DNA from: Sulfurirhabdus autotrophica
GTDB lineage: Bacteria > Pseudomonadota > Gammaproteobacteria > Burkholderiales > SMCO01
Reading direction: 5' to 3'
DNA length: 53,631 nt
Assembly (NCBI RefSeq): GCF_004346685.1
Contig: NZ_SMCO01000022.1
Coordinates: 1-53,631, forward strand
In this document: positions 17,158-27,290 of the stretch, piece by piece
Layout: every line of letters begins with the position of its first letter
Numbering within the stretch: position 1 is the stretch's first letter
The notes under the pieces: generated by a model
Databases searched by the model: none
The model's input: only the letters and a program-made list of their open reading frames with translations
What the model was told of the DNA's origin: nothing
Program-made: the position numbers and the translations under genes

Positions 17158-18399
17158 TTACATGTTGTCTATCATGGCTTGTCCAAATGCTGAACAAGAT
17201 ATTTCAGTAGCGCCTTCCATTAGACGTGCAAAATCATAGGTAACGGTCTTTGCGGCTATGGCACCATCCATGCCTTTAACGATTAAATCCGCTGCTTCCA
17301 GCCAACCCAGGTGTCGCAGCATCATTTCAGCAGACAGAATAATCGAACCCGGATTTACATAGTCCTTTCCCGCATATTTGGGTGCTGTACCGTGGGTCGC
17401 TTCAAACATGGCAACATCGTTTGACAAGTTGGCACCAGGCGCAATGCCGATTCCCCCTACTTCTGCTGCAAGTGCATCAGATACATAATCACCATTCAGA
17501 TTTAGCGTTGCGATCACATCATACTCGGCTGGGCGCAATAAAATTTGCTGCAGAAAGGCATCAGCAATCACATCTTTAATCACAATTCCATTGGGTAACT
17601 TTACCCATGGGCCACCGTCAATTTCTACTCCGCCAAATTCTCGTTTAGCAAGTTCGTAACCCCATTTCTTGAACCCCCCTTCGGTGAATTTCATGATGTT
17701 ACCTTTGTGAACCAAAGTAACGGAGCGTCGATTGTTGTCAATGGCATACTGGATGGCTCTGCGGATCAGACGTTCGCTGCCCTCAACGGAAACAGGCTTA
17801 ATGCCGATAGCGGAAGTTTCCGGGAAGCGGATTTTGGTCACACCCATTTCTTTCTGCAGGAATTCAATCAGTTTCTTTACTTCTGGGGAGCCTGCTTCCC
17901 ACTCCACACCCGCATAAATATCTTCTGTGTTTTCACGGAAGATCACCATATCTACTTTTTCTGGTTCTTTAACCGGGCTGGGAACACCTTTAAAATAACG
18001 CACCGGGCGTAGACAGACGTATAAATCCAGCATCTGGCGCAGTGCTACGTTCAATGAGCGCATGCCACCGGATGTGGGTGTAGTAAGCGGACCTTTAATT
18101 GAAACGCCATATTCACGAACAGCTTCAACTGTTTCTTCAGGTAGCCATGTATCGTCGCCATAGACTTTGACGGACTTTTCGCCGGCATATACTTCCATCC
18201 AGGCAATACTTTTCTTGCTGTCATAGGCTTTTGCGACTGCGGCATCCACCACTTTACGCATAACGGGAGTGACATCTACGCCGATTCCATCGCCTTCAAT
18301 GAATGGGATGACAGGGCAATTGGGAACTGATAGTGTGAAATCACTGTTCACAGTAATTTTCTCACCATTTGCCGGCACTTTGATATGTTTGTAAGCCAT
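17158..18399 (-). CDS. icd: NADP-dependent isocitrate dehydrogenase
   Basis: The 413-residue enzyme converts isocitrate to 2-oxoglutarate and CO2 in the TCA cycle. The substrate site reads RSLNVALR (Ser115, Asn117, Arg121), matching Ser113/Asn115/Arg119 of E. coli, where the Ser is the phosphorylation site of Ace[10 protein letters not shown] places Lys and Tyr (about 341-342) at the positions that select NADP. The open frame runs 12 codons upstream, but TAGGAG lies 6 bp before the ATG at 18399, giving the expected MAYKHIKVP start. It is divergent from rluE, an arrangement also seen in E. coli. Confidence 0.97.
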   Translation of the reverse strand: MAYKHIKVPANGEKITVNSDFTLSVPNCPVIPFIEGDGIGVDVTPVMRKVVDAAVAKAYDSKKSIAWMEVYAGEKSVKVYGDDTWLPEETVEAVREYGVSIKGPLTTPTSGGMRSLNVALRQMLDLYVCLRPVRYFKGVPSPVKEPEKVDMVIFRENTEDIYAGVEWEAGSPEVKKLIEFLQKEMGVTKIRFPETSAIGIKPVSVEGSERLIRRAIQYAIDNNRRSVTLVHKGNIMKFTEGGFKKWGYELAKREFGGVEIDGGPWVKLPNGIVIKDVIADAFLQQILLRPAEYDVIATLNLNGDYVSDALAAEVGGIGIAPGANLSNDVAMFEATHGTAPKYAGKDYVNPGSIILSAEMMLRHLGWLEAADLIVKGMDGAIAAKTVTYDFARLMEGATEISCSAFGQAMIDNM

Positions 18400-18495
18400 T
18401 GTTGCTCCTAGATTAAAAACGGACGGGATTAACATGGTTCTACTTGTTTTGGAATCCTGTTAACCTAGTTAATCCTGTCTATTCTCGAGTTGGTT

Positions 18496-19107
18496 ATGTC
18501 ACGCTTAATTTTATTTAATAAGCCCTATGGTGTCATTTGCCAGTTTACACCTGACAACAAACATCCTACCTTAAAAGATTACCTGAAAATGCCAGGTGTC
18601 TATGCAGCAGGCAGGTTGGATACTGACAGCGAAGGCCTGCTTATTTTAACCGATGACGGTGCTTTACAACACCGTATTTCTCATCCGCGCCATAAACAGC
18701 CGAAGACTTATCTGGTGCAAGTTGAAGGGGCGCCGAATGATGCAGCGTTAAGACCCTTGCGGGAACGGATGGATTTAGGGGATTTCGTAACGCAGCCTGC
18801 TATCGCAAATATTATTGATGAACCGCAAGGCTTATGGCCGCGGAATCCACCTATTAGAGAGCGCAAAAATATACCAGATACATGGCTGGAAATAGTGATT
18901 ATTGAAGGTAAAAATCGACAAATCAGGCGGATGACAGCAAAAGCTGGATTGCCAACATTACGCTTGATTCGGTATTCAGTGGGGGAGTGGACGATTCAGG
19001 GTTTGAAACCAGGTGAATGGCGTGAAATAGAAGTAGATAATACGCCGGAGATAGATGAACCACTTCAACGGCGAGGAGAAGGGCGAGGAAAGAAAAAATT
19101 TAGCTGA
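18496..19107 (+). CDS. rluE: 23S rRNA pseudouridine(2457) synthase RluE
   Basis: The protein of about 203 residues belongs to the RsuA/RluB/E/F family: RLILFNKPYGVICQF at the start, the catalytic motif GRLDTDSEGLLILTDDG with the essential Asp (near residue 41), HPRHKQPKTYLVQV, and the C-terminal EGKNRQIRRM motif. The short form without an S4 domain and the position next to icd point to RluE, which modifies U2457 of 23S rRNA. A TTG at 18490 could add two codons; ATG at 18496 is preferred. The Arg/Lys-rich tail is a little longer than usual. Confidence 0.92.
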   Translation: MSRLILFNKPYGVICQFTPDNKHPTLKDYLKMPGVYAAGRLDTDSEGLLILTDDGALQHRISHPRHKQPKTYLVQVEGAPNDAALRPLRERMDLGDFVTQPAIANIIDEPQGLWPRNPPIRERKNIPDTWLEIVIIEGKNRQIRRMTAKAGLPTLRLIRYSVGEWTIQGLKPGEWREIEVDNTPEIDEPLQRRGEGRGKKKFS

Positions 19108-19149
19108 TGCAGGCCAAGCTATGGTTGAATTAAAGGATTTATTTGGCGA

Positions 19150-19995
19150 TTACGCTTCTTGTGACTCAAGTTTAAAAGTCGCAGTCATATCCTGCCCCAG
19201 TACATCAACAAGATAGGGCATTACCGTTTTCAGTGTGCTTTTCAACGTCCATGGTGGATTAATGACGAACATGCCGCTACCATGCATGCCGAAACCATCA
19301 GTAGATGGGGAATTAACGGTCAGGCTGACGTGTAACCAGCTTTTAGGAGATAGTCGTTTGAGATTTTCAGCAAAGTGCTGCGATTCATGGCGTTGCAATA
19401 AAGGATACCAGACCGCATAAATACCAGTTTCGAAGCGTATGAGCGCGTCTTTTAATGCAGCAGGGACGCGCTGGTAATCCTGTTTTTCTTCATAAGGTGG
19501 GTCAATCAAGATAAAAGCCCGGCGTGGCGCGGGTGGTAACAATGCTTTGAGACCGGCAAAGCCATCTGTGGCTTCAATTTTGACTTTACGGCCTGCATTA
19601 CTGAAATTGTCACATAGTAATTTGTTATCCGTCGGATGTAGCTCAAACAAGCGCAACTGATCTTGCGTACGTAGAGCTTGCATGGCTATCCAGGGAGAAC
19701 CGGGATATAGCTTGAGTCCTCCATGTGGGTTTAACCCCTGTACCAATGACACATATTCAGCTAAGGGCGGTGGCAAGTCATCTCGGGCCATCAATCGTGC
19801 AATGCCACTCATAAATTCGGCATTTTTAACGGCATAGCCTTCGTCCAATGCGTACATGCCTGCTCCGGCATGGGTATCTATCATCCAGTAAGGTTTGTCC
19901 TTCTGATTCAGATAGTTCAGCAGTTGTAGTTCAACAAAATGTTTTAATACGTCAGCATGGTTGCCAGCGTGAAAAGCGTGACGGTAGCTCAGCAT
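19150..19995 (-). CDS. rlmJ: 23S rRNA (adenine(2030)-N6)-methyltransferase RlmJ
   Basis: At 281 residues it matches RlmJ of E. coli (280). It begins LSYRHAFHAGNHADVLKH, followed by IDTHAGAGMY (SAM-binding motif I) and the catalytic IDPPYEEKQDY motif (DPPY) near residues 168-178. It methylates A2030 of 23S rRNA at N6. It is convergent with rluE, another 23S rRNA modification gene, with 42 bp between them. Confidence 0.96.
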   Translation of the reverse strand: MLSYRHAFHAGNHADVLKHFVELQLLNYLNQKDKPYWMIDTHAGAGMYALDEGYAVKNAEFMSGIARLMARDDLPPPLAEYVSLVQGLNPHGGLKLYPGSPWIAMQALRTQDQLRLFELHPTDNKLLCDNFSNAGRKVKIEATDGFAGLKALLPPAPRRAFILIDPPYEEKQDYQRVPAALKDALIRFETGIYAVWYPLLQRHESQHFAENLKRLSPKSWLHVSLTVNSPSTDGFGMHGSGMFVINPPWTLKSTLKTVMPYLVDVLGQDMTATFKLESQEA

Positions 19996-20334
19996 AATAG
20001 GTTTGAGTGAATGTTAAGGGTTGTATTGTACTGTTTATGCAGCGCTTAGGAAAAATGTGTGCTGAAAATTTTATCATTTACTCATTAATGCAATGGTAGT
20101 GTCGTCTATATATGGAAATTTATGTCGGTATTCTTTACATGTTTTAAAAAAACACATAAAGGGATTTAATTTATTGATAATTAGCGAGCATTGCAATTTG
20201 AATAATATAGATGAAGTGATTTTATGTAGCATTAACTTGGATTTTGTCGAAATATTTTACAAAAATCAGTTAAAAAAACTGCAAAAATAATGCATGAATT
20301 TGTAACACATTGATTATTATTACTTTGTTATTTG
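19996..20334. other. Intergenic AT-rich region, no gene seen
   Basis: These 339 bp are very AT-rich and hold no convincing gene; a 65-codon open frame at 20093-20290 lacks a ribosome site and any family resemblance. The region likely carries the upstream control sites for the sigma-54 promoter that follows. No clear inverted repeats were found by eye. Confidence 0.5.
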
Positions 20335-20350
20335 TGGCATGAAATGTGCT
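20335..20350 (+). promoter_or_regulatory. Sigma-54 (-24/-12) promoter for the PEP-CTERM gene
   Basis: TGGCATGAAATGTGCT matches TGGCACGN4TTGCW except at two positions, with exact GG-GC spacing. Transcription would begin near 20361, about 50 bp before the ATG. Sigma-54 promoters ahead of PEP-CTERM genes, driven by PrsK/PrsR, are known in bacteria with the EpsH/XrtA system. Confidence 0.65.
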
Positions 20351-20411
20351 TAGCTTTAACGTAAAGAGCTATATTTATATTTGTCATTACATTATTCAAC
20401 TGGAGTACATC

Positions 20412-21104
20412 ATGAAACTCAATAAAATTTCTAAATTGGCCTTAAGTCTTTTTTCAGTTTACGCACTTACTGCAACTCCTGCGCACGCATTAGTGACCTA
20501 TGCTGCTGATGCTACAACAACTAGCACTATTCCTAGTCTTACAGGGTTTTCTACTGATGGCGCAATGATGGATGGCATGCAGGTTACTGCAACCTTTTCT
20601 GGTGGACTTACTCAGACCGTATCATGGGCTGACACTGGCCCTACTTCAGGTGGTGTAACAGGTTCCGGCTGGGGACTTTCTTTAACGGGTGACTCCTTTG
20701 CTGGATTATGGAATTTTGTGTTTAGCCCTACTGCGCAATTGGGTGCGATTACGCAACTGATTCTGAATGGCAATACTGGTTTTACTGTATTTGACCGTTC
20801 ACTACCAGCTCCTGGGACAAATGGTTCGGCAAATGGCCATGATTTATCATTTACGGATAGCACAATCAATGCATTAGTCACTTTTTCCGATCAGGTGGCG
20901 CTGACTGGTGCCGCACCTGTTGGTGATTTGTGGCATGTTGTCACCGTTGATTTTACAGATGGGTTGCGTGGGGATTTTGCTTTTGTGCAGGACACGGACA
21001 ATGATAGCCGGATTACAAACCGGGTTCCTGAGCCTACCGTACTAGGTTTGTTTGGTATTGGTTTGCTGGCTGCAGGCTTGGCCCGTAAGAATCGCAAAGC
21101 TTAA
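20412..21104 (+). CDS. PEP-CTERM sorting domain protein
   Basis: The 230-residue exported protein has a signal peptide (KLNKISKLALSLFSVYALTATPAHA) and a C-terminal sorting signal: VPEPTVLGLFGIGLLAAGLARKNRKA is made of the VPEP motif, a hydrophobic helix and a basic tail. Such proteins are cut and sorted by exosortase (not in this window) to the outer surface or exopolysaccharide matrix. The middle is Thr/Ser/Gly-rich beta structure (GVTGSGWGLSLTGDSFAGLW) with no known enzyme domain and no cysteines. The ATG at 20412 with GGAG 6 bp upstream is preferred over an earlier frame start at 20346. It has its own sigma-54 promoter and terminator. Confidence 0.93.
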   Translation: MKLNKISKLALSLFSVYALTATPAHALVTYAADATTTSTIPSLTGFSTDGAMMDGMQVTATFSGGLTQTVSWADTGPTSGGVTGSGWGLSLTGDSFAGLWNFVFSPTAQLGAITQLILNGNTGFTVFDRSLPAPGTNGSANGHDLSFTDSTINALVTFSDQVALTGAAPVGDLWHVVTVDFTDGLRGDFAFVQDTDNDSRITNRVPEPTVLGLFGIGLLAAGLARKNRKA

Positions 21105-21125
21105 CTTCTTTGTGAATAGAAAAAG

Positions 21126-21148
21126 CCCCGGATACCGGGGTTTTTTTT
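21126..21148 (+). terminator. Rho-independent terminator after the PEP-CTERM gene
   Basis: CCCCGG (21126-21131) pairs with CCGGGG (21135-21140), followed by eight T. Confidence 0.92.
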
Positions 21149-21199
21149 GGTCTGGATTTCCTCCATTCACTTCTGAAAACTAAGTTTCGCATTAATTGT

Positions 21200-21769
21200 T
21201 CAGTATTCCCTTAGTACCTCAAAAGCTTGGCGAATATGAATAAATGTTTCTTGTGTTCCTCCCTTATCGGGATGATGTATCGCAGCCAGTTCGCGGTAAC
21301 GTCGGGTAATTTCATCGGCAGAAGCCCCAAATTTTAAATTGAGTGCCTGCATGGCAGCAGCTCGATCGTCAGTATTAATGAAACGCCGCCAAAAGTTATG
21401 TAGTAATGCCGATACCTCCTCTTCAGAAGTGTTCTTAAAATTGTGCCAATCCAGATAGTAGCTTCTTAAAGCCGTACTTTCAGCCAATGCCAAACTTCCA
21501 AGGTTTCCCTGTCTATCACAAGGGTGTAGCTGTATTTGCAGTGGCGAAATTTTTAATGTCAATTGTTCTTCATTCCAAAGGCTGTTCTGAAGTTGGTAGA
21601 GCGCATTCATCACCATAAAGTGTTTCTGAAACAAGGCCAAGTGACCTTGGTCGGCGATCTCTGTAAAGCCAGTATGATCCTTTAGTGCCTTCAGAATTAA
21701 ATGTTCACTGATGCCATTGGGGTTGCGGTGGAGTAAAGTCAGAATTTCTGGAATCAGCGGGTTTTGCAT
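21200..21769 (-). CDS. DnaJ-related protein with C-terminal J domain
   Basis: The 189-residue protein has an N-terminal DnaJ-related domain (about 1-130: PLIPEILTLLHRNPNGISEH, then LQNSLWNEEQLTLKI) and a C-terminal J domain with the DnaK-activating HPD motif (AAIHHPDKGGT, near residues 167-177). J-domain proteins stimulate the ATPase of Hsp70; the client of this family is not known. It is transcribed away from pgm, with 186 bp between them, and its end faces the PEP-CTERM terminator. Confidence 0.9.
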   Translation of the reverse strand: MQNPLIPEILTLLHRNPNGISEHLILKALKDHTGFTEIADQGHLALFQKHFMVMNALYQLQNSLWNEEQLTLKISPLQIQLHPCDRQGNLGSLALAESTALRSYYLDWHNFKNTSEEEVSALLHNFWRRFINTDDRAAAMQALNLKFGASADEITRRYRELAAIHHPDKGGTQETFIHIRQAFEVLREY

Positions 21770-21925
21770 AAACCAAAGACCTGATTTGTGGGCGTAAGGC
21801 TAAAATTAAGTGGGAAAGCATAAATTTATATTATTTAGATAATAGCACGCTTATAGGCATACGATGGTTGTCACGAGGCTCTTTGCGGGTATCTGGTGGT
21901 ATGATATTGAAAAATGTTCACGTAA

Positions 21926-23587
<1,662 letters not shown>

Positions 23588-23680
23588 AGAATGGTGGCTT
23601 TGCCGTGAAATTATTCCGGTAAAAGTATTTTTGAACGTTAGAATCGTACAATTCTGTTTGCATTTTTATATGGGGAAAAC

Positions 23681-24376
23681 ATGGGGTGGCCCACTGTAAT
23701 AATTGCATCCTTATCCTTGCTTGGAATGTCATTTATTGCGCTTAAGCGTATTCGTGCCAAGCGGCTTGTATACATCAAGAAATTTCATTTTCACAGTTCA
23801 ATCAAAAATAAAATCTTAAAAAAATATCCGTTCTTATCAGACGAACAGATTAGCTTGGTATTTCAGGCTTTGCGTGATTATTTCTATATTTGTAATCAAG
23901 CAAAGCGCAGTATGGTAGCGATGCCATCTCAGGTGGTGGATGATGCCTGGCATGAGTTTATTTTACACACGCGAGTGTATAAGGACTTCAGTCAGAAAGC
24001 GCTGGGACGATTTTTGCATCATACGCCGACAGAGGCAATGCGCTCTCCAACTCTTGCGCAGGAGGGGATAAAGCGTACATGGCGGTTGGCTTGTGCCAAG
24101 GAAAAAATTAATCCGGTTTCTCCGAATAAATTGCCATTGATTTTTGGTATTGATGCCATGCTGAATATTCCGAATGGATTTGTGTATACCTTAAATTGTA
24201 GGGCCCCTAATTCGCCTGCTTATGGTTCTGGTTATTGTGCCGGTGATATTGGTTGTACTTCCGGGTGTTCAGGTAGCTCTGGTTCAGGTTCGGAATCAGG
24301 GGGCTTTTTTGATGGTATGTCTGATTCAAGTGATGGCGGATCAAGTTGCGGGAGTGGATGTGGTGGTGGAGACTGA
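23681..24376 (+). CDS. Glycine-rich-domain (GRDP)-like protein with membrane anchor and Gly/Ser/Cys tail
   Basis: The 231-residue protein starts with a hydrophobic helix (WPTVIIASLSLLGMSFIAL) that could be an anchor. The middle has VVDDAWHEFILHTRVYKDF and GRFLHHTP, a pattern resembling the Trp-His motif and His-His segment of glycine-rich-domain-containing proteins (PF07173-like). The C-terminal 45 residues are Gly/Ser-rich with seven or so Cys (GCTSGCSGSSG, SSCGSGCGGGD), like Cys-rich tails that bind metal. The function is unknown. The next gene starts 2 bp after its stop, so they act together. The ribosome site GGGGA is 5 bp before the ATG. Confidence 0.75.
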   Translation: MGWPTVIIASLSLLGMSFIALKRIRAKRLVYIKKFHFHSSIKNKILKKYPFLSDEQISLVFQALRDYFYICNQAKRSMVAMPSQVVDDAWHEFILHTRVYKDFSQKALGRFLHHTPTEAMRSPTLAQEGIKRTWRLACAKEKINPVSPNKLPLIFGIDAMLNIPNGFVYTLNCRAPNSPAYGSGYCAGDIGCTSGCSGSSGSGSESGGFFDGMSDSSDGGSSCGSGCGGGD

Positions 24377-24377
24377 C

Positions 24378-24818
24378 ATGCTAAATTCAGAAAGTGGGTT
24401 GTTGGTGCAGGAGTGGGTAGCGTTACAGAACAATTACGAGCAATATGAAAAGATTGCGGTTTACATCAAACTGACGAGTGTTGTTTTATTCTTCATTGGG
24501 TTGGTTATGTCCCTTAATGGGATTTTATCCGGTTTGATGGTTTTGGTTTTGTGGTTGCAGGAAGCTATCTGGAAAACCTATCAATCTCGACTTGGTGAAC
24601 GGATATTGATGGTTGAAAGCATGATTAAACAAGGCGGAAATGCTGAAGCTGAAGCTGAAGCTGAAGCAGCAGCTTTTCAGTTGCATTCAATCTGGCAGGT
24701 TTCACGGCCTGGCGCACTGGGGTTGGTCAGAGAGTATTTTGCCAATTCTGTTCGGCCTACGGTCGCGTACCCGTATGTAATGCTTTTGTTGATCAATTTA
24801 GTGTGGTTGTATAAGTAG
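24378..24818 (+). CDS. Small membrane protein paired with the GRDP-like gene
   Basis: The 146-residue protein has two adjoining membrane helices at about residues 28-62 (LTSVVLFFIGLVMSLNGIL, then GLMVLVLWLQEAIW) and one at the C-terminus (VMLLLINLVWLYK). An Ala-Glu repeat (4 units) lies in the cytosolic or periplasmic middle. I do not recognise the family. The frame is open 52 codons further upstream inside the previous gene, but the ATG at 24378, one base after the preceding TGA, is the natural coupled start. Confidence 0.7.
   Translation: MLNSESGLLVQEWVALQNNYEQYEKIAVYIKLTSVVLFFIGLVMSLNGILSGLMVLVLWLQEAIWKTYQSRLGERILMVESMIKQGGNAEAEAEAEAAAFQLHSIWQVSRPGALGLVREYFANSVRPTVAYPYVMLLLINLVWLYK
24642..24665 (+). 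repeat. Hexanucleotide repeat (GCTGAA)4 in a coding region
   Basis: Four tandem GCTGAA units encode Ala-Glu x4 and run into GCAGCAGC (Ala). Changes in unit number would stay in frame, so this is a length-variable spot, not a phase switch. Confidence 0.8.
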
Positions 24819-24874
24819 AATGATTCAGAAAATGTCACGTATTTCTGCTAAAAAGTTCAGAAAAATATGATTGA

Positions 24875-25456
24875 TTAGCTCTTCATCTTTCTGACTAACC
24901 CTACCATCACCCCAAATATTTCCAACTGTCCTTTAGGTCTGATTACCGGATAAGCCGGATTGGCAGGATGGAGCACAAAGCTGCCTTTTTCTCGCTGCAA
25001 ATATTTGAGTGTGAATTCATTGTCCACAATAGCGACGACAATGTCGCCAATATTTGCGGCAGGCTTTCGTTCTACGACGGCGATATCCCCTTCATGAATG
25101 CCTGCATCGATCATGGAATCCCCTTTAACGCGCACCAGTACGGTTTGAGAAGGACGTTCCACCAGGTAGTCATCAATGGTCAGCGCTTCGCTGGAAATAT
25201 CATCAATTGAATTGGGCAGGCCTGCGCGCACAGAACTACTGGCCAAAGCGCGTTCAAAGAATTTTTCGACAGGTTTTAAGCGCTTATCAGGGGCATTGCC
25301 TAAGTATCCGGCTAGTTTCAGTCTGGCCACTAGCGCTGCTACGGATGATTTGGATTTGAGGCCGAGCAGTTGGCCCATTGCTGCATAGGTTGGAAGTACG
25401 CGGTGTTCTGCGTAAAAGTCCTGCAATTGGCCGAGATAATGTTGATCGTTCGTCAT
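24875..25456 (-). CDS. lexA: LexA-like self-cleaving repressor
   Basis: The 193-residue protein has an N-terminal winged-helix DNA-binding domain (TYAAMGQLLGLKSKSSVAALVARL, helix-turn-helix at about 23-47). The C-terminal S24 peptidase domain has the cleavage site Ala78-Gly79 (SSVRAGLP), catalytic Ser114 (GDSMIDAGIHEGD) and Lys151 (EFTLKYL). It should be cut upon RecA activation and so belong to the SOS response, as LexA itself or a divergent paralog. No good ribosome site is seen; if the promoter described next is used, the mRNA is nearly leaderless. It follows the TRAP operon by 37 bp. Confidence 0.9.
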   Translation of the reverse strand: MTNDQHYLGQLQDFYAEHRVLPTYAAMGQLLGLKSKSSVAALVARLKLAGYLGNAPDKRLKPVEKFFERALASSSVRAGLPNSIDDISSEALTIDDYLVERPSQTVLVRVKGDSMIDAGIHEGDIAVVERKPAANIGDIVVAIVDNEFTLKYLQREKGSFVLHPANPAYPVIRPKGQLEIFGVMVGLVRKMKS

Positions 25457-25470
25457 GGGAATAGCTTATC

Positions 25471-25482
25471 GAACGATCGTTC
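25471..25482 (-). promoter_or_regulatory. Palindromic operator inside the lexA-like promoter
   Basis: GAACGATCGTTC is a perfect 12-bp palindrome, 15 bp before the start codon. On the minus strand TTGACA (25486-25491) is a perfect -35 hexamer and TAAGCT, 17 bp later, a weak -10; the palindrome lies between them, ideal for repression. A half-copy, CGAACGATC, recurs at 25444-25452 just inside the gene. GAAC-N4-GTTC is the Gram-positive-type LexA box, not the E. coli CTG-N10-CAG type. Confidence 0.65.
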
Positions 25483-25493
25483 TTATGTCAATA

Positions 25494-26783
25494 TTATTGC
25501 CACCATAATGAGAGCGTCGGCACATAGGTCACCATGATAAGCCACAGCAGCATGATAAATAAAAATGGCAAAGAAGCCCGGAACAGGCTCAGCATAGGCT
25601 CTTTGAAACGCTGGCTGGCAAGGAACAGGTTGATGCCAACCGGGGGCGTCATGTAGCCAATTTCCAGATTAGCGAGAAATATAATACCAAGGTGGATGGG
25701 GTCTACGCCAAATCGGTGTGCCAGGGGCAGAATAAGCGGTACGATAACAATGGTTGCGGAAAAAATATCCATTACCGCGCCTACCAGCAGCAGAAATAAA
25801 TTGAGCAACATCAGGAATTGCATTTTGCTGGTGACATCCTGTTCCAGCAGTGCCATGACTTTCATGGGGATTTGCGCATCGATCATGGAGTTGGTTAACC
25901 CCATTGCTACACTCAGGATAATCATCAAGCTGCCACTCAACACACTGGCTTCCCTGAAAATACCTTCCAGCAAACTTCTGTCTTTTCCAAAGCCGGGCAT
26001 TTGCGTAATGGGATTCAGGTCACGATGTATCACCATTTCCAGAAAAATGGCATAGGCTGCAGTACAGGTTGCAGCTTCAGTAACCGTGACATAACCACCT
26101 AGTAAGCCAACAATGATACCAACGGGTAACAATAAATCCCACACACCATGGCGAATAGCACGCTTCAGTACCTTCCAGGAAAAGGGGTGTTTTTTTATTT
26201 CAAGCTTGTGCCCGGCAAAAATGCTGTATAGCGCGAGCATGGTTAATAAAATAACGCCGGGAATAAAGCCTGCTTTGAACATTTGCTCAATATTGACGCC
26301 AGCAACAATGCCATATAGCAGCACAACCATGCTGGGTGGGAATAGCAGGCCAAGAGAGCCGGAACTGGTGAGCAGTCCCAGTGAAAACCGTTTGGTATAG
26401 CCCTCTCTCAACAGCATGGGGTAGAGCAACCCCCCTAATGCCAGAATAGTGACGCCAGATGCACCAGAAAGCGCAGTAAAAAATGCGCAGGTGATCAGGA
26501 CGACGACAGCCAGACCACCTGGCATCCAGCCAAATCCAGCAGTGAATAATTTGATTAAGCGTTCTGGCGCCCCCCCTTTGGATAGTACGACGCCAGCCAG
26601 TGTGAAAAGGGGGATAGCCATGAGATTGGGCGAAGTTGCCAGCCGCATCATTTCTATCATGAGCACGGCTGGGTCGAGGCCGGCAGACCATACCGCCACC
26701 AGTCCACCAGCGCCAATGATGATGAAAAGTGGCACGCCAAGCGCTGCCAGGGCAAGTAACATAATGACGATTGTGGCTGTCAT
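25494..26783 (-). CDS. TRAP transporter large membrane subunit (DctM family)
   Basis: The 429-residue protein has about 12 hydrophobic segments and the DctM signatures: TSPNLMAIPLFTLAGVVLS, FFTALSGASGVTILALGGLLYPML, SGSLGLLFPPSMVVLLYGI and NLEIGYMTPPVGINLFLASQ. It forms the Na+-coupled substrate channel with DctQ. Its start overlaps the DctQ stop by 4 bp. The gene order tatT-dctP-dctQ-dctM shows a complete TRAP system of the TatT-associated type. Confidence 0.95.
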   Translation of the reverse strand: MTATIVIMLLALAALGVPLFIIIGAGGLVAVWSAGLDPAVLMIEMMRLATSPNLMAIPLFTLAGVVLSKGGAPERLIKLFTAGFGWMPGGLAVVVLITCAFFTALSGASGVTILALGGLLYPMLLREGYTKRFSLGLLTSSGSLGLLFPPSMVVLLYGIVAGVNIEQMFKAGFIPGVILLTMLALYSIFAGHKLEIKKHPFSWKVLKRAIRHGVWDLLLPVGIIVGLLGGYVTVTEAATCTAAYAIFLEMVIHRDLNPITQMPGFGKDRSLLEGIFREASVLSGSLMIILSVAMGLTNSMIDAQIPMKVMALLEQDVTSKMQFLMLLNLFLLLVGAVMDIFSATIVIVPLILPLAHRFGVDPIHLGIIFLANLEIGYMTPPVGINLFLASQRFKEPMLSLFRASLPFLFIMLLWLIMVTYVPTLSLWWQ

Positions 26784-27283
26784 TTTACAACGCGCTTAGG
26801 TGATCGTGGGCCAATGATGGCGCGCAGAGCAAAGTGGAGCATTAGCAGACAGAAGGTCACGGGAAAGATAATGCCTAAAGCAGCAACCCATCGCTCATCA
26901 GGGTTGCTGGATGCCCATTCGTCCCACCAGAATCGTGACGCATGCCAGAACAGGATTCCGCACACCAGTGTGGAAAACAGGAAAATAGGGCGCTCTAATC
27001 TTCTGCGCCAGATATCATTTACAAAGGCAATGGCGACGTCGATTTTAATGTGGCGCTCGCGAACAGCTAATATGGCCCCAAAGAAGCTGACCCATAACAC
27101 CAGATACTGGATAAGAATTGAAGCCCCAGGTATCCCTGTATGAAAAAAATTGCGCAAAATAATTTCCAGCAAGGACAAAACCAGCATGATTACCATGCTA
27201 ATGCTGGCAATCAGGCTTTCAATCCGAGTCAGTTTGCTCTCGATTTTCGCGAACAGAGAGCGGTTCCGAGTATAGGCTTCCAT
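26780..27283 (-). CDS. TRAP transporter small membrane subunit (DctQ family)
   Basis: The 167-residue protein has four membrane helices and the DctQ pattern: RIESLIASISMVIMLVLSLLEI, NFFHTGIPGASILIQYLVLWVSFFGAILAVRE with HIKID, a third helix (RPIFLFSTLVCGILFW) and a fourth (ALGIIFPVTFCLLMLHF). It helps DctM form the transporter. It overlaps dctM by 4 bp and follows dctP by 7 bp. Confidence 0.93.
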   Translation of the reverse strand: MEAYTRNRSLFAKIESKLTRIESLIASISMVIMLVLSLLEIILRNFFHTGIPGASILIQYLVLWVSFFGAILAVRERHIKIDVAIAFVNDIWRRRLERPIFLFSTLVCGILFWHASRFWWDEWASSNPDERWVAALGIIFPVTFCLLMLHFALRAIIGPRSPKRVVK

Positions 27284-27290
27284 TTACCTG

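Noticed and set aside
20093-20290. 65-codon plus-strand frame in the gap before the PEP-CTERM gene
   Set aside because: Very AT-rich, no ribosome site and no family; the gap is better explained as upstream control DNA.
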